From contig NQJG01000068.1 of the NCBI GenBank assembly GCA_002256465.1, positions 1 through 6,523 of the forward strand: a stretch of DNA of 6,523 nucleotides, given 5' to 3'. The notes beneath the pieces are model-generated. The model was given only the letters and a program-made list of their open reading frames with translations. It ran no database searches and was not told where the DNA came from. Each line of letters begins with the position of its first letter. Positions within the stretch are counted from its first letter, which is position 1. This DNA is from Methylococcaceae bacterium NSP1-1. Lineage in GTDB: Bacteria > Pseudomonadota > Gammaproteobacteria > Methylococcales > Methylomonadaceae. The position numbers were made by a program, and so were the translations under genes. This document shows, in pieces, positions 6,099 to 6,523 of the stretch.

Positions 6099-6269
6099 TT
6101 ATTTCAGCAACTTAAAAAAGCTTTTCGGAGCGCCACATATCGGGCAAGACCAGTCATCAGGAATATCAGCCCAACAAGTCCCTGGCGCAATCCCGCTATC
6201 AGGATCACCTTTTTCTTCATCATAAATATGCTCACATTCCATACAGTGATATTTTTTAAAATCTGGCAT
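6099..6269 (-). CDS. Rubredoxin
   Basis: A small one-iron redox protein that carries single electrons in the cytoplasm, for example to alkane hydroxylases, peroxide-reducing enzymes or other oxidoreductases; the partner is not encoded here. The 56-residue form has cysteines 9 and 12 (YHCMEC) and 42 and 45 (SCPICG), the four iron ligands. The conserved acidic linker GDPDSGIAPGT (21-31) and DIPDDW (35-40) lie between them. The ATG at 6267-6269 is preferred over one four codons upstream (6281), because a GGAG sits 6 bases before it and none precedes the longer start; 54-56 residues is also the family norm. It lies 90 bp upstream of nrdR on the same strand, so may or may not share its transcript. 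Confidence 0.95.
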   Translation of the reverse strand: MPDFKKYHCMECEHIYDEEKGDPDSGIAPGTCWADIPDDWSCPICGAPKSFFKLLK

Positions 6270-6275
6270 TGCATG

Positions 6276-6279
6276 CTCC
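6276..6279 (-). promoter_or_regulatory. Ribosome binding site deciding the rubredoxin start
   Basis: GGAG on the minus strand, 6 bases before the ATG at 6269. It lies within the first codons of the longer alternative frame (ATG at 6281), which itself has only a T-rich leader. This argues for the 56-residue rubredoxin. Confidence 0.55.
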
Positions 6280-6305
6280 ATAAAAATGATTAGTAACTAT
6301 TAGCA

Positions 6306-6496
6306 GTTTGAAAAATAGAACGCTGATGACGCTGATTGTTTATGATACGCGCGTTTTTTCTGGTTTGAAAAAGCCGTTCATCTGTGTTCATCATAATCAT
6401 CTGCGCCATCTGCGTTCCATTGTTTTGATGGCGCTGAGTGGTTACGTTTATTGTAATTCAGTTTATCAGTGTTCATCTGTATCAATCCGTGGCTAA
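6306..6496. repeat. Degenerate intergenic repeats of the CATCTG/GTTCATCTGT type
   Basis: The stretch upstream of rubredoxin is built from short repeated words. GTTTGAAAAA occurs at 6306-6315 and 6363-6372. GTTCATCTGT occurs at 6376-6385 and 6471-6480. GATGRCGCTGA occurs at 6325-6335 and 6427-6437. The segments 6315-6336 and 6399-6420 are an imperfect inverted repeat matching at 18 of 22 positions. It ends in TCAATCCGTGGCTAA, wording typical of dispersed non-coding repeats seen in many environmental bacteria. The short open frame across it is a by-product. No gene is supported in 6282-6523. Confidence 0.65.
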
Positions 6497-6523
6497 ATAA
6501 TTACAATGATTATTGACAGGATA

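Noticed and set aside
6308..6496. 62-residue plus-strand open frame upstream of rubredoxin
   Set aside because: It runs through the repeat words, has no family resemblance and no ribosome site; its end (SSVSIRG) is a typical translation of this repeat type.
6513..6518. TTGACA -35 box on the plus strand at the right edge
   Set aside because: The matching -10 region lies outside the window, so a promoter cannot be supported.

Overview
The window holds one long minus-strand gene run, read from right to left: rubredoxin, nrdR, ribD (broken), an inserted cassette (antitoxin, truncated PIN toxin, GIY-YIG protein), ribE, ribBA, ribH, nusB and the start of thiL. The order nrdR-ribD-ribE-ribBA-ribH-nusB-thiL is the classic proteobacterial riboflavin operon. 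A proteobacterium, probably a gammaproteobacterium of moderate to low GC, is therefore likely. A methanotroph-like relative (Methylobacter/Methylomonas type) is my guess from protein flavour and from the repeats, but no marker here proves it.

Right end (about 6282-6523): non-coding DNA made of short degenerate CATCTG/GTTCATCTGT-type direct and inverted repeats, the kind of dispersed repeat found between genes in many environmental bacteria. Next come rubredoxin (6099-6269) and the ribonucleotide reductase repressor NrdR (5556-6008).

Riboflavin block: ribD (4443-5556) carries an exact 16-bp tandem duplication (5322-5353) that shifts the frame in the middle of the deaminase active site. Removing one copy restores a perfect 365-residue RibD. 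Riboflavin synthase (ribE), a RibB protein with a degenerate GTP cyclohydrolase II-like tail (ribBA/ribBX type) and lumazine synthase (ribH) look intact. The start and stop codons of nrdR/ribD, ribE/ribBA and ribH/nusB overlap, so these genes are probably translationally coupled. NusB and ThiL close the run.

Inserted cassette (about 3106-4442): between ribD and ribE, which are usually adjacent, lie an intact antitoxin-like gene, a PIN-domain toxin that has lost its N-terminal third or more including the first catalytic aspartate, and a 242-residue protein with a C-terminal GIY-YIG/T5orf172 domain. All three overlap or abut each other and ribD. The cassette is followed by a 132-bp spacer with a strong 18-19-bp inverted repeat and a second nested hairpin before ribE.

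Functionally, the locus as written supplies DHBP synthase, lumazine synthase and riboflavin synthase. It does not supply a working GTP cyclohydrolase II, and its RibD is frameshifted, so the early pyrimidine branch must come from elsewhere, unless the frameshift is a sequencing error, is reversible, or is bypassed. I found no clearly new biological system. The best leads are the ribD tandem duplication and the toxin-antitoxin/GIY-YIG cassette inside an essential biosynthetic operon.
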